A stretch of DNA of 64,000 bases from Propionibacteriaceae bacterium UBA6122 (GCA_002428365.1 DIVW01000043.1:1-64000); one strand, 5' to 3'; positions 6,643-15,902 are shown, counted from the first letter of the stretch. A program made the numbers and translations. The notes: a model not told the origin generated them from the letters alone.

Positions 6643-8096
6643 TCCGCTGGCTCCGCTCGGTCCTTTCGGTAACGAACCGGCCGTTGCATGACCGGTTGAT
6701 GGCTTTGATCTCGGTGGCGGTCGCTTCGGCGGTCGCCATCACCGGCATTGCCGCCTACCTGATCACCACCTTCGCGATCTATGACCAGTTGGATCGTGAA
6801 TTGCTGGCGGTCGCCGATGTGACCAGCGTTTGGATCGCTGGCGATGCCGAGTCTCTCGGCGGGCTGAACAGTGAGGCGCTCTCGACCGCCAATGTGACGA
6901 TGATGCTGGTTCGCTCCGATGGCCGGGTGATCACCCCCTCCGGTGATGGGGTGAAGCTGGAATCCACCTCCGCCGAGTTAGCGATCGCCCGCACCCAGAT
7001 TGGCACCTCCTCGCGCACCGGGGTGGCCTCAGACGGCGAAACCTACCGGATCGTCGCGGTGCCGTTCGCCGATCTGCGGGCTGGCGAAGTGGAACCGGTC
7101 TACTACGCGCTGGTGATGGGCCGCCCGCTTGCCGCCACCGATCAGATCCTGCGCATCTTGGCGTTCTCGCTGCTCACCTTCGGCCTGCTGGCAGTGTTGC
7201 TGGCCGGCGCCATCGGCTGGGTGATCGCCCGCTCGGGCCTACGCCCGATCCAGCGGTTGACCGAAGCTGTCTCCCGAGTCACTGAGACCGATCAGTTGGA
7301 GCCGATCGAGCCCGGCGGCATGGACGAACTGACCGACCTCACCGGAGCTTTCAACACGATGATGCGCTCGCTGTACTCCTCTCGTGAACGGCAACGCCGC
7401 CTGATCGCCGACGCCGGCCATGAACTGCGCACACCGCTGACTTCGCTGCGCACCAATGTCGAGCTGCTGATCGCTGATGACCGCCAGGGCATGCTGCCTG
7501 AGGGGGCCCGTGGCGAGATTCTGCGCGATATCGCTGCCCAGCTGGGCGAGTTCACCCAGCTGATCGGCGACCTGGTGCACCTTTCCCGCGACGACAAGGT
7601 GGAGGCTCATCCCGAGCCGATCGACTTGCGCGATGTGTTGAACAACGCCGTCACCCGGGCCAAGCGCCGCGGCCCCGGACTGATCTTCGACGTGGAGATG
7701 GAACCGCTGTATCTGGTTGGCGAGCCGGACAGCTTGGAGCGCGCCTTCACCAACCTGCTCGACAATGCGGTGAAGTTCTCCCCGCCCGGCGGACGGATCA
7801 AGGTGCGTCTGATCGGTGATCGGGTGCGGATCTCCGATGAAGGGCCTGGCATCGCCGACGCCGACCTGCCGCACGTCTTTGATCGCTTCTACCGCTCCGA
7901 CCACGCCCGCACTACGCCCGGCTCTGGTTTGGGTCTGTCGATCGTGGCTCAGACCATCAAGGCCCATGGTGGCTGGGTGAAGGCTGGGCGCGCGGGCACT
8001 GGTGGCGCGGAGTTCACCGTCCGCCTACCCGGCAGTGCCGAACCGTTGGACAACTCCTCGGAGACCACTGGCACCATCCCGGCGGTCACCGACTGA
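6639..8096 (+). CDS. mprB: Sensor histidine kinase (MprB-like)
   Basis: 485 residues. A first membrane helix at about 20-46 is followed by an extracytoplasmic sensor region of about 120 residues, a second helix at about 171-197 and a HAMP domain (WVIARSGLRPIQRLTEAV). The H-box is DAGHELRTPLTSLRTNVELL with phosphoacceptor His261. The ATPase domain has N-box NLLDNAVKFSPP, G1 DEGPGI, F-box FDRFYR and G2 GSGLGLSIV. The DAGHELRTPLTSLRTN form is characteristic of MprB-type kinases. It starts with GTG overlapping the regulator stop. The C-terminal tail of about 20 residues is Ser/Thr-rich and probably disordered. A strong terminator follows. Confidence 0.93.
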   Translation: MIRWLRSVLSVTNRPLHDRLMALISVAVASAVAITGIAAYLITTFAIYDQLDRELLAVADVTSVWIAGDAESLGGLNSEALSTANVTMMLVRSDGRVITPSGDGVKLESTSAELAIARTQIGTSSRTGVASDGETYRIVAVPFADLRAGEVEPVYYALVMGRPLAATDQILRILAFSLLTFGLLAVLLAGAIGWVIARSGLRPIQRLTEAVSRVTETDQLEPIEPGGMDELTDLTGAFNTMMRSLYSSRERQRRLIADAGHELRTPLTSLRTNVELLIADDRQGMLPEGARGEILRDIAAQLGEFTQLIGDLVHLSRDDKVEAHPEPIDLRDVLNNAVTRAKRRGPGLIFDVEMEPLYLVGEPDSLERAFTNLLDNAVKFSPPGGRIKVRLIGDRVRISDEGPGIADADLPHVFDRFYRSDHARTTPGSGLGLSIVAQTIKAHGGWVKAGRAGTGGAEFTVRLPGSAEPLDNSSETTGTIPAVTD

Positions 8097-8117
8097 TCAA
8101 CGCTCGAATTCGCGCGG

Positions 8118-8152
8118 CGGTTGCCGGGGTGGCTGAACCTCCCCGGCAACCG
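8118..8152. terminator. Bidirectional terminator
   Basis: Perfect 12-bp stem CGGTTGCCGGGG (8118-8129) and CCCCGGCAACCG (8141-8152) with an 11-base loop, between the converging kinase and cysteine hydrolase genes. Confidence 0.75.
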
Positions 8153-8159
8153 TTGCGGG

Positions 8160-8795
8160 TCAGTAGCCCCGAGAGGTGTCGGACGTGGCCTCGGCCCCGG
8201 CCAGTGAAGCGATGAACTCCTCAGTGGTGATCGGCTTGGAGAACATCGGGTAGTCGAACTTGATCGCGTTGGCGTGCTCCTCCAACGAGGTGGCCCCGAC
8301 AGCGTCGGTGAGGGTGTACACCTCGAAGCCCTTCTCATAAGCCGACCGCATGGTGGATTCCACGCAGCAGTTGGTCAGGAAGCCGCTCAACACGATGGTC
8401 TTGATGCCCTTGCTGCGCAGGATGAAATCGAGGTTGGTTGAAGCGAAAGCGTCCAGCCCACGCTTACCTTCCAGCACGATCTCGCCATCTGTTGGCGCCA
8501 CGTCACCGACGATTTCGCAGCCCCAGGTGCCCTTCACGAACGAGGTGGAATCCACCACCCCCTTGAGAATGCCGTAGGGGTGCGAGCTGATCTCGTAGTA
8601 GCCGGGCTGGAACGAGATCGGGCTGTGAATCACCGCCGTCCCGGCATCCCGGGCTGCGGCCAAAGCCTTCTTCGCGTTGGGCAGGGTGTCGGTGGCGGAC
8701 ATGACCTCGGCGACGGCGCCGTGCAACGTTCCACCTTCACTGGTGAAGTCGTTCTGGAATTCGATGAGGACGAGTGCAGTAGTGGTCGGATTCAT
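8160..8795 (-). CDS. Isochorismatase-family cysteine hydrolase
   Basis: 211 residues with the expected catalytic triad: Asp in LIEFQNDF (about residue 15), Lys in LEGKRGLDAF (about 110) and the nucleophile Cys in LTNCCVEST (about 144). The family hydrolyses amides such as nicotinamide, N-carbamoylsarcosine or biuret, or the vinyl ether of isochorismate. The substrate cannot be assigned, although the region around the lysine resembles other isochorismatase-like proteins with a long beta hairpin insertion. The start ATG is preceded by AAAGGAG. Its stop faces a terminator, and it lies 47 bases downstream of the FAD/Fe-S dehydrogenase gene on the same strand, so the two may be cotranscribed. Confidence 0.9.
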   Translation of the reverse strand: MNPTTTALVLIEFQNDFTSEGGTLHGAVAEVMSATDTLPNAKKALAAARDAGTAVIHSPISFQPGYYEISSHPYGILKGVVDSTSFVKGTWGCEIVGDVAPTDGEIVLEGKRGLDAFASTNLDFILRSKGIKTIVLSGFLTNCCVESTMRSAYEKGFEVYTLTDAVGATSLEEHANAIKFDYPMFSKPITTEEFIASLAGAEATSDTSRGY

Positions 8796-8842
8796 CGCTA
8801 CTCCTTTCTGGTAGACCGGCTCGGGTTCGTTCCCGCGACCGG

Positions 8843-11749
8843 TCAGCGATTCCTCGTGGCGGGGGTGTGGCCGCCGGCTGAGGCACCGGCGGAGATCTGT
8901 TGGGACGGCAGGACGCCGACTTGTTCGGCGAGCAGCTCGAGCACATGGCGATAGTCCTTGCCGGTGGCTCTGGTCATACCCAGCTCGCAGGTTCGGTTGC
9001 AGGAGGCGTGGGCCATCGCGTCCAGGCCAGCCACCTCGGCGGCCTCCGGAGTGGTGGCGGCAGCGGTGAGCTCTGGGTGCAGCATTCCGCGGTCACCGGC
9101 GAAGGCGCAGCAGCCAGCGTCCAGGGGCACAAAGACCTGATCAGCGACCGCACCGGCAACCTTCGCCAGGTCTGGGTTGAGCCCCAGCTGGGTCGAGGAG
9201 CAGGTCGGGTGCACCGTCACAGAAGCCAGCTTTCGGTACTCCCCCAGCACCGGCAATACGTAGGTTGCGACGAACGCGACCGCATCGATCACCTTGATGT
9301 TCAGTTCCGGCACGCTGGCGATCAGCTGCGCATACCCCTCCGTGCAGCTTGAGGCGTCACAGATCACCGGCAGCCGTCCGTTGTCGGTGGCGGCCTGAAT
9401 CACCGGGAGTACCTTGGCCTTCATCGCGGCATAGCCATCGACGATCCCCTTGCTCGACCATGGGGTGCCGCAGCACATCGACTCGATTTCGGGCGGTACC
9501 AGCAGCTCGATCCCAGCCTGGGCGCACAACGCCTCAAAACTCACCTGGACGCCGGGGCCTTTGACCGGCCCAAACATCACATTCACGCACGCCGGCAAGT
9601 AGACGGCCATCGCAGCGGAGCCGTCGGTTGATCCACCAGGAGCGGCCGGGCGGCGTCGGGGTGCACCGCCGCCCGGCAGCTCCACTGACCACAACGGGAG
9701 GTGGTCGTTGCCGAGCAGAGCCCGGCCAGCTTTGTTGATCCCGATCAGGGCCGCCTCCAAAGGCGGCGGTAGCGCCTCGGTGATCCCCATCACGGTGGAG
9801 AAGGTGGCCGTCGTGCCCTGCCAATGCTTGGCCAGGGTCGTCCAGGCCACGTCCTTGGGCTTGGGGAGGTGTTCGCTGCGCAGCTTCTTGACCAGGGCTC
9901 CGGTGTTGATCAGCACCGGGCAGGCCGTCACGCACATGCCGTCCACCGCGCAGGTGTGCAGGCCGGCGTAGGTGTAGCCACGTTCCAGTTCGGCGGCCAG
10001 CCGCTGGTCGCCGCGGTCCTCGGCGTCGCGGATCTCCCGGCGCAGGGCAATCCGCTGCCGGGGAGTCAAAGTGAGATCACGGGAGGGACAGACCGGCTCG
10101 CAATAGCCGCATTCGACGCAGCGATCGACCTCCTCATCAACGGTGGGGGTCAACTTGATGTGCTTCAGGTGCAGGTCGGGATCGTCGGTGATAATCGAGC
10201 CCGCGCCCAGGCGTCGGCCGGGGTCGAAGAGGTCCTTGATGGCCACCATCACCTCGTACAACTCATCGCCGTATTGGCGACGGACGTAGGGCGCCATCAC
10301 CCGGCCGGTGCCATGCTCAGCCTTCAGCGAGCCGTCGTTGGCCAGAATCAGCGTGACCAGGTCTTCGGTGAAGGCGCGGTAGCGGCCCAACTGATCGGCA
10401 TCTTCGAACCGGTCGGTGATCATGAAGTGGATGTTGCCGTCCTTGGCATGCCCGAAAATCACCGATTCGTCGTAGTCGTAGCGATCGAATAGCGCGGTGA
10501 GCTCGGCGCAGGTGTCGGCGAGTCTCGCCACCGGCACGACCACGTCCTCGAGTAGGGCGGTGCTGCCGCTGCGGCGAGCGCCGGCCACCGAGGTGTAGAG
10601 GCCCTTGCGCAGCTTCCACAGCTTGTTGCGGACGGCCGCATCCGAGCTAAGTCGAACGCGACCGCCCACAGGCAGCTGGTCGAGGGTCGGCGTGGCGGCG
10701 CCTTCCAGCTGCTCCAGTTCCGCTGCTGTGCTGGCCTGATACTCCAACAACAGCGCGGCCTGGGAGCCAATGACGAGGTCCTTGAGGAAGCTCGGGGTGT
10801 CGGCGAGCCGCTGGCCAACCCGCAGGCTGGTGGCGTCCATTAGCTCCAGCGTCGCGGCCCCGGTGGCCACCAGTTCGGGCAGCGAAGCGTTGGCGGCGTA
10901 GAGGTCGTCGAAGACCAGCAGCGCCGTGGCGGCGTGGGTGCGTAGCTCAATGGTGGCGAAGGTTGCCGAAGCCACGAAGGCCAGCGTCCCCTCGCTGCCC
11001 ACGATCAAATGGGTGAGGATCTCCGGCACGCTGGCGTAGTCGACTAGGGCGTTGATGCCATAGCCCATGGTGTTCTTCATGGCGAACTGGCTAGCGATTT
11101 TGGCCACTGACGCCGGGTTGGCGATCAGGCGATCGCGGAGCTGGAGCAGGCCAGCGTGCAGCGCTGGTTCGAGGGCGCGCAGCCGCTGATCAGCATCAGG
11201 TGCGCCAGTATCGATGACGGTGCCTGAGGGCAGCACCGCCACCACCGATTCGAGGGTGCGGTAGCTGTTCTCCACCGTGCCGCAGGCCATGCCGGAGGAA
11301 TTGTTGGCCACCACACCGCCGATGGTGCAGGCGGCTTCGCTGGCCGGATCTGGACCGAATTTGCGTCCATAGGGAGCCAGGTGAGCGTTGAGCTGCTTTA
11401 CGGTCACCCCGGGCTGGACGCGCACTCGGCGGCCGTCATCGAGCACCTCCACGCCTTTGAAGTGTTTGCGAACATCGGCCAGCACACCCTCGGTGCCAGC
11501 TTGGCCCGAAAGGCTCGTGCCTCCGGAGCGGAAGGTCAGGTCGATCCCGGCGGCCGCGGTGGCTCGCAGCAGTTTGGCCACTTCGTCAGCATCACGCGGG
11601 GCGACGATGGCCTGCGGCACCAGGAGGAAATGCGAGGCGTCATGGGCGAAGGCGCGGCGATCAAGCTCGGTGGTCCGCACCTGGTCGGAGTCGCGCACGC
11701 AGTCGGCAAGCAACGGCTGCAGTGCTGCTGCGGGTACGACCACGTCCAC
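8843..11749 (-). CDS. FAD-binding and Fe-S oxidoreductase (GlcD-GlpC fusion, D-lactate/glycolate dehydrogenase type)
   Basis: 968 residues. The N-terminal part is an FAD_binding_4/FAD-oxidase C module like GlcD/Dld (GGTSLSGQAG near 77-86, ANNSSGMACGT near 150, FGHAKDGNIHFMITD near 438-452). Two ferredoxin-type 4Fe-4S motifs follow: CVECGYCEPVCPS near 545 and CAVDGMCVTACPV near 598. Two CCG domains follow (CCGTPWSSKG near 757, CCAFAGDRG near 882). The layout matches single-chain D-2-hydroxyacid dehydrogenases that oxidise D-lactate or glycolate and pass electrons on through Fe-S clusters. It starts with GTG. It is divergent from a GntR-family regulator with a palindromic operator between them, which suggests substrate-induced expression. 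Confidence 0.9.
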   Translation of the reverse strand: MDVVVPAAALQPLLADCVRDSDQVRTTELDRRAFAHDASHFLLVPQAIVAPRDADEVAKLLRATAAAGIDLTFRSGGTSLSGQAGTEGVLADVRKHFKGVEVLDDGRRVRVQPGVTVKQLNAHLAPYGRKFGPDPASEAACTIGGVVANNSSGMACGTVENSYRTLESVVAVLPSGTVIDTGAPDADQRLRALEPALHAGLLQLRDRLIANPASVAKIASQFAMKNTMGYGINALVDYASVPEILTHLIVGSEGTLAFVASATFATIELRTHAATALLVFDDLYAANASLPELVATGAATLELMDATSLRVGQRLADTPSFLKDLVIGSQAALLLEYQASTAAELEQLEGAATPTLDQLPVGGRVRLSSDAAVRNKLWKLRKGLYTSVAGARRSGSTALLEDVVVPVARLADTCAELTALFDRYDYDESVIFGHAKDGNIHFMITDRFEDADQLGRYRAFTEDLVTLILANDGSLKAEHGTGRVMAPYVRRQYGDELYEVMVAIKDLFDPGRRLGAGSIITDDPDLHLKHIKLTPTVDEEVDRCVECGYCEPVCPSRDLTLTPRQRIALRREIRDAEDRGDQRLAAELERGYTYAGLHTCAVDGMCVTACPVLINTGALVKKLRSEHLPKPKDVAWTTLAKHWQGTTATFSTVMGITEALPPPLEAALIGINKAGRALLGNDHLPLWSVELPGGGAPRRRPAAPGGSTDGSAAMAVYLPACVNVMFGPVKGPGVQVSFEALCAQAGIELLVPPEIESMCCGTPWSSKGIVDGYAAMKAKVLPVIQAATDNGRLPVICDASSCTEGYAQLIASVPELNIKVIDAVAFVATYVLPVLGEYRKLASVTVHPTCSSTQLGLNPDLAKVAGAVADQVFVPLDAGCCAFAGDRGMLHPELTAAATTPEAAEVAGLDAMAHASCNRTCELGMTRATGKDYRHVLELLAEQVGVLPSQQISAGASAGGHTPATRNR

Positions 11750-11802
11750 GTCCTCCTCGACGCCTTCGTCGGGCTAGTGCCGGATGGGGCTAAGTGGCAA
11801 TA

Positions 11803-11813
11803 TTGTCCGACAA
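11803..11813. promoter_or_regulatory. FadR-type GntR operator candidate
   Basis: TTGTCCGACAA is a perfect palindrome around one central base and fits the FadR-subfamily consensus TNGTNNNACNA exactly. It lies midway between the divergent dehydrogenase (start 11749) and GntR regulator (start 11884) genes; part-related GACAAC follows at 11817. Confidence 0.55.
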
Positions 11814-11883
11814 GTAGACAACTAGTACAAGCCTTCCGAGCAAGACTTCCTCTAGGCTGTGCGCAGACCTGCTGAGGAGGGAC

Positions 11884-12615
11884 GTGGTCCGGCACATAGT
11901 GGTGACGTCGGTGGTCGATGCGATCACCGAAGACCTTCGCGAGCAGGTGGTGAACGGCGAGTTGCCGCCCGGCTCACCGCTGACCGAGCTCGACGTCTCA
12001 ACTCGCTACGAAGTGGCCCGCTCCAGCGCGCGCGCAGCCATCGAGCGGCTCACCAGCGAAAAGGTCCTGGTGCGCCGCAACCACAAGACCGCCCGGGTGG
12101 TCGAACTCGGCCCTGACGACGTCCGCGACATCTACAACACCCGGATCTACCTGGAATCAGAGGTGCTGCGCCGACTGGCCGGGCTGCGGCGGGTTCCGGT
12201 CAGCTCACGGACGGCCAACTCCGAGATCGCCGAGCTGTGGCGGGGCGGCTCCTACCAGATCGTCGATCCCGACATGCGCTTCCATACCGGCCTGATTGAC
12301 TCCGTTGACAGCGCCCGCACCAGCGCCGCCTATCACTCGCTGGCCTTCGAGGTGAAGCTCTGCATGGCCCAACTTCAGGGACGCCAAGCGCTCAGCCCGC
12401 AAATCATCGTGGCCGAGCACGCCCGCATTCTGGAGTTGATCGAACTCGGCGATGCCGATGGCGCCGCGGCGATGCTGGACGAGCATCTCTCCCGCGCCCG
12501 CGAACTCCTGGTCGGCAGCCTCGGCGGCACCCCTGGCCCGGAGGCGGAATGGCCGTCTTCAGCCGCACCGGGAGCCCCGATCCGCCAGGACGCCGCCCCG
12601 GCGGTCATCGAGTAA
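11884..12615 (+). CDS. GntR-family (FadR subfamily, FCD domain) transcriptional regulator
   Basis: 243 residues. The N-terminal winged helix includes EDLREQVVNGELPPGSPLTE and a recognition helix around YEVARSSARAAIERLTSEKV. The C-terminal FCD effector-binding domain has the conserved DMRFHTGLIDSVDS metal-ligand Asp/His segment, with further His residues in AEHARILELI and DEHLSRAREL. FCD regulators usually bind carboxylic acids such as lactate or glycolate, which fits the divergent D-2-hydroxyacid dehydrogenase gene. The start at 11884 is GTG after GAGGAGGGAC. The tail of about 30 residues rich in Pro and Ala is likely disordered. It most probably represses both genes from the palindrome at 11803. 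Confidence 0.88.
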   Translation: MVRHIVVTSVVDAITEDLREQVVNGELPPGSPLTELDVSTRYEVARSSARAAIERLTSEKVLVRRNHKTARVVELGPDDVRDIYNTRIYLESEVLRRLAGLRRVPVSSRTANSEIAELWRGGSYQIVDPDMRFHTGLIDSVDSARTSAAYHSLAFEVKLCMAQLQGRQALSPQIIVAEHARILELIELGDADGAAAMLDEHLSRARELLVGSLGGTPGPEAEWPSSAAPGAPIRQDAAPAVIE

Positions 12616-12639
12616 ACCGCGAATACCTGGCCCCGTGCC

Positions 12640-12737
12640 GACCCTTCGACAAGCTCAGGGAACTGGTGGCGGCTCAGGGACCTGGCGGCGGCCCAGGGAA
12701 CTGAACACAAGTTGGCTGAGCCCGTCGAAGCCCCCGA
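12640..12737. repeat. CTTCGACAAGCTCAGGG intergenic repeat cluster
   Basis: The block begins CCCTTCGACAAGCTCAGGGA and continues with three further copies of the C(T/C)CAGGGA(A/C)CTG half, closing with an inverted GGCTGAGCCCGTCGAAG. It lies between two converging genes and has no coding potential. It belongs to the same family as 3940, 23838, 30322 and 55402. Confidence 0.75.
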
Positions 12738-12739
12738 CC

Positions 12740-14368
12740 CTAGCCGCCGTTGGCGATGATGTTGGCGATGCCGCGTTCGGCCAGGGCCGCGATGGTGATC
12801 GCCGGGTTCACCGCCCCACTGTTGCCCGGAATGAGCGCTGAATCCAGCACGTACAGCCCCGGGTGACCCTGCACCCGTCCATAGCTGTCGGTGACCTTGC
12901 CCAGCACTGCGCCGCCCAGGGGGTGCGCGGTGAAGAAGTCGTTGACGCTCTTGGCGAAGGGCCACGCCCCGGTTGGTACCTTGGCGGCACTCGCGATTTT
13001 GGCATTGACCCGAGCCAGGGCGTCGATCGAATCCGTCTGGTCGGCCCGCCAATCCAGCGCCAGCCGGCCACTTGAGTTGAGCCGGAAATCTGCCCGGCGG
13101 TCGTCCAGGGTCATGCCCAGTGAGCCGATGATGCCCAGATCGAGCGGGAGTCCGGGAACGAACCAGTTCTCCATGGTGATCGGCAAGCCGTCCACCACGT
13201 CGGTGATTTTGCTGCGCGAGGCCGCCCCTTGGGTTAGGCCACCGGTGCCCGTCCAGGAGCGGACGACCGCCGCGTCGCCGTTGGTGCCCCAGCCCGTGCC
13301 CAGGTGTTCGTTCAGGTTCGGCAGTTGGCCGGCGGCCCGGGCGCGCATCAGCAGTTCGGTGGTGCCAATCGAACCGGCGGCCAACACGAGCCGGTCACAA
13401 GTGATCGTCCTGGTCGAAAGCACCTTCCCGGTCGGGCTCACTTTGCGCACATTGATCAGGTAACGCCCGGACGCCTCCCGGCCGATGTCCAGTACCTCAT
13501 GGCCGGGGTAGATGGTGGCCTTACCGGTGGCCTCGGCGAGCTTCAGATAGTTCAGACCCAGCACCTTTTTGACGCCGTTGGCGTTGCCGTAGTTGCTTTC
13601 ACTGACCGTCGCCGACTTGCGCACCTTGCCAGCGAGCTCCTTGCGCATGACGTCCCAGTCCCAAATGCCTTCGATCTTTGAGGGGCTGCAGCCGGCCTTG
13701 CGGGCTTGCTCATCCCAGACTCGGGAGTGGGCGTACGGCTTGGAGTTGTAGATGTCATCAGGCATCGTCGAGGTGCCGAGCACCGCCGCGGTCTTGGGAA
13801 ACCAGGTCGCGGCCATTTCGGCGTAGGCCAAGGTGGCGCCGAAGACGTGCTCGAAATAGGCCTGCTGCGGAATCGGGTGGGCACCGGTGTAGACCAGCGA
13901 GCCCCCGCCCACGCCTACGCCCTGCCACACCTGAATGCCGTTGAACTTCACCACGTCCAGCACGCCACCGAAATAGTCACTGGAGACCTTCAACCCAGTA
14001 AGGCCGGTGAAGCTGGTTTGGCGCCAAAAGGCCCGGCCGTCGGGCACGGTGTCGTTGGCGAAGATGGCCCGGTTGTTGGTCGGCACTGGCCAGCGCGAAC
14101 CCCGCTCCAAGACCGTGGTCTTGATGCCAGCTTGGGCCAGGCGAAGGGCGGCCACCGCTCCGCCGAAGCCGGAGCCGATCACCACTGCCGGAGAGTAGGC
14201 GGGTGCGTCGGCCAGGTCGGCGAAGATCTCCGGCACCAGGATCCGGTATTTGGCCACTTTGAACGGATTCGCCGTCGCGGCGCTGGCCGTCCCGGCTGGT
14301 CCGGTGCCGACAATCGCGGCCCCCAGGCCAGCAGCAGCGGCGGTCTTCAGCAGCGTTCGACGATCCAT
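12740..14368 (-). CDS. Exported GMC-type FAD oxidoreductase (cholesterol oxidase-like)
   Basis: 542 residues from the start at 14368, chosen because GAAGAGG precedes it and because it places a Tat-like signal peptide at the N-terminus: MDRRTLLKTAAAAGLGA, with a cleavage region near TASA-AT at about 28-32. Reading upstream adds 45 unlikely residues. The dinucleotide-binding motif is AVVIGSGFGGAVAALRLAQA near 62-81. The GVGVGGGSLVYTGAHP segment and the C-terminal FFTAHPLGGAVLG and NSGAVNPAITIAALAER segments match the cholesterol oxidase/GMC family. It probably oxidises a sterol, alcohol or similar hydrophobic substrate outside the membrane; the substrate is unproven. It stands alone between a repeat block and a DUF3152 gene. 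Confidence 0.88.
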   Translation of the reverse strand: MDRRTLLKTAAAAGLGAAIVGTGPAGTASAATANPFKVAKYRILVPEIFADLADAPAYSPAVVIGSGFGGAVAALRLAQAGIKTTVLERGSRWPVPTNNRAIFANDTVPDGRAFWRQTSFTGLTGLKVSSDYFGGVLDVVKFNGIQVWQGVGVGGGSLVYTGAHPIPQQAYFEHVFGATLAYAEMAATWFPKTAAVLGTSTMPDDIYNSKPYAHSRVWDEQARKAGCSPSKIEGIWDWDVMRKELAGKVRKSATVSESNYGNANGVKKVLGLNYLKLAEATGKATIYPGHEVLDIGREASGRYLINVRKVSPTGKVLSTRTITCDRLVLAAGSIGTTELLMRARAAGQLPNLNEHLGTGWGTNGDAAVVRSWTGTGGLTQGAASRSKITDVVDGLPITMENWFVPGLPLDLGIIGSLGMTLDDRRADFRLNSSGRLALDWRADQTDSIDALARVNAKIASAAKVPTGAWPFAKSVNDFFTAHPLGGAVLGKVTDSYGRVQGHPGLYVLDSALIPGNSGAVNPAITIAALAERGIANIIANGG

Positions 14369-14560
14369 CTCGCCTCTTCCTCGGGGTGGGTTACGAAGCT
14401 CGTAACCTAGCCCGAGCCATGCCGCCAGCGCCGGTTCGCCAACCGGATCTGGACGACTTTTTCGGCTCAAGCCGCCGCCAATCCCAGTGTCACTGAACTC
14501 CACCTCAACGGCCGGTGCGGCCGTCGGCGTCAGTCAGCCAATCGGATCGCTGATCTCACC

Positions 14561-15358
14561 TCAGGGGTAGGGCCAGGCATTGGCGGTGCAGCCGCCGAGT
14601 GTGGCCTGCTGGGCCATCATCACCGGGGCCGGTTTGCCAGCCTTGGCGCAGTTGGCCGGCTTCTTACCCAACGCCGTGCCAACGCCGTGGTTGACCAGGT
14701 AGCTCTGCCAGCCCGCGGCGTTGCCTGCGTAGGTGGCCGCGGTGTTCTTCCACGCCAGCGCGTCGAGCACCACCTCGGTGCCCACCAGGCAGGTGCCGCT
14801 AGTGACCACACACGATTTGGCCGCAGTTGCCGGCGAGGCGAGGGTGATGGTGAAGGACGCTTTGGCTGGGTCGGCCACCAGTGCGAACCGGACGCTGCCC
14901 TTTCCCGTCCAGCTTCGCGGGTCATTGAGTACCGCGGCGATCTGAGCGGCCACCTTGTTCGCATCCAGGCCAGAGGTGGTCTCGGTGCGCACGGTGTAGG
15001 TGCGCAGCGTCCCGGCCGAGCCAGCCGCGTTCACGTTCAGGGTGGTGTTGTTGAACTTGCCTGACGACTTCATCGTCGCCTTCTTGGTCGGGCTCGGCGT
15101 CGGCGAGGGGGTAGGAGTCGGCGTCGGGGTGGGTGTCGGGGTTGGTGGTGCGCTCACCGCGGTCGGCGTCGGCCCAAGGGTGGTGGTCGGCTGCCCGACG
15201 CGATGGACCGGAGTGACCATCGAGTTCGCCCAGACCAGCGTGGCGCTGGTTGCTGCCAAGGCCACCACCACGGCCGCCACCACGCCGGGACGAATCCGTC
15301 CGCGCAATGACCCGCCAGCGGTCTTGGCCTTCTGCCAACCAGGATCGTCCGCTCTCAC
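14561..15358 (-). CDS. Membrane-anchored DUF3152 protein with degenerate metalloprotease motif
   Basis: 265 residues. A membrane helix at about 24-45 is followed by a Pro/Thr linker (alternating TP units near 73-92), then a C-terminal domain of about 160 residues matching DUF3152, a zincin-like family of actinomycete surface proteins. Family members normally carry NHEVGH with a further histidine downstream. Here the site reads NHGVGTALGKKPANC (about residues 223-237), so the catalytic Glu and two His ligands are lost while the surrounding PVMMAQQ and C-terminal NAWPYP are kept. It is probably a non-catalytic surface or binding protein (inference). It starts with GTG with a weak ribosome binding site. 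Confidence 0.78.
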   Translation of the reverse strand: MRADDPGWQKAKTAGGSLRGRIRPGVVAAVVVALAATSATLVWANSMVTPVHRVGQPTTTLGPTPTAVSAPPTPTPTPTPTPTPSPTPSPTKKATMKSSGKFNNTTLNVNAAGSAGTLRTYTVRTETTSGLDANKVAAQIAAVLNDPRSWTGKGSVRFALVADPAKASFTITLASPATAAKSCVVTSGTCLVGTEVVLDALAWKNTAATYAGNAAGWQSYLVNHGVGTALGKKPANCAKAGKPAPVMMAQQATLGGCTANAWPYP

Positions 15359-15407
15359 CTGTTCAGACTAACCGCCAGCCAACCCATAAGGTCGAAGGAG
15401 GGGACGC

Positions 15408-15443
15408 AACAGCGCCGGCCACCCGAAGGGGACCGGCGCTGTT
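15408..15443 (-). terminator. Terminator of the rpsF-ssb-rpsR-rplI operon
   Basis: Perfect 11-bp stem AACAGCGCCGG (15408-15418) and CCGGCGCTGTT (15433-15443) with a 14-base loop, 12 bases beyond the rplI stop. On the minus strand it is followed by GCGTCCCC rather than a T run. Confidence 0.8.
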
Positions 15444-15455
15444 ACAGAACTGCTA

Positions 15456-15902
15456 TCAGACGGCGTCGACAGACACGCTGATGTGAGCCACGACGCCAGC
15501 AGTCAGCTTGATGCCGACAACGTGGGCGCCAGTGGTCTTGATCGGCTTGGTGATCTCGACCGAGCGCTTGTCGATGGCCGGGCCACCGGCCTTCTTGACG
15601 GCCAGCACGATGTCGGACGCGGTGACCGCACCGAACAACTTGCCAGTCTCGCCAGCCTGAGCCGGCAGGGCGACCTTCAAGGCCTCCAGCTGCTCACGCA
15701 CCTGGGTGGCGTGCTCGGTGCTCCGGATCTCCCGGGCGTCCCGAGCGCGCTTGATGCCCTCGATCTGCTTCTCCGCACCGCGGGTCCACTTGATCGCAAA
15801 GCTGCGCGGCAGCAGGTAGTTACGGCCGTAACCGTCCTTGACCTCGACGATGTCGCCGGGAACACCCACATGCTCGACGGGAGCGGTAAGAATCAACTTC
15901 AT
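15456..15902 (-). CDS. rplI: 50S ribosomal protein L9
   Basis: 148 residues, normal length. The N-terminal rRNA-binding domain starts MKLILTAPVEHVGVPGD and contains DGYGRNYLLPRSFAI. A long connecting helix (about 41-75) follows, then a C-terminal domain with KLFGAVTASDI. It is the last gene of the operon, 14 bases after rpsR, with GGAGGAG before the ATG. L9 binds 23S rRNA near the L1 stalk base and influences translational fidelity. Confidence 0.97.
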   Translation of the reverse strand: MKLILTAPVEHVGVPGDIVEVKDGYGRNYLLPRSFAIKWTRGAEKQIEGIKRARDAREIRSTEHATQVREQLEALKVALPAQAGETGKLFGAVTASDIVLAVKKAGGPAIDKRSVEITKPIKTTGAHVVGIKLTAGVVAHISVSVDAV

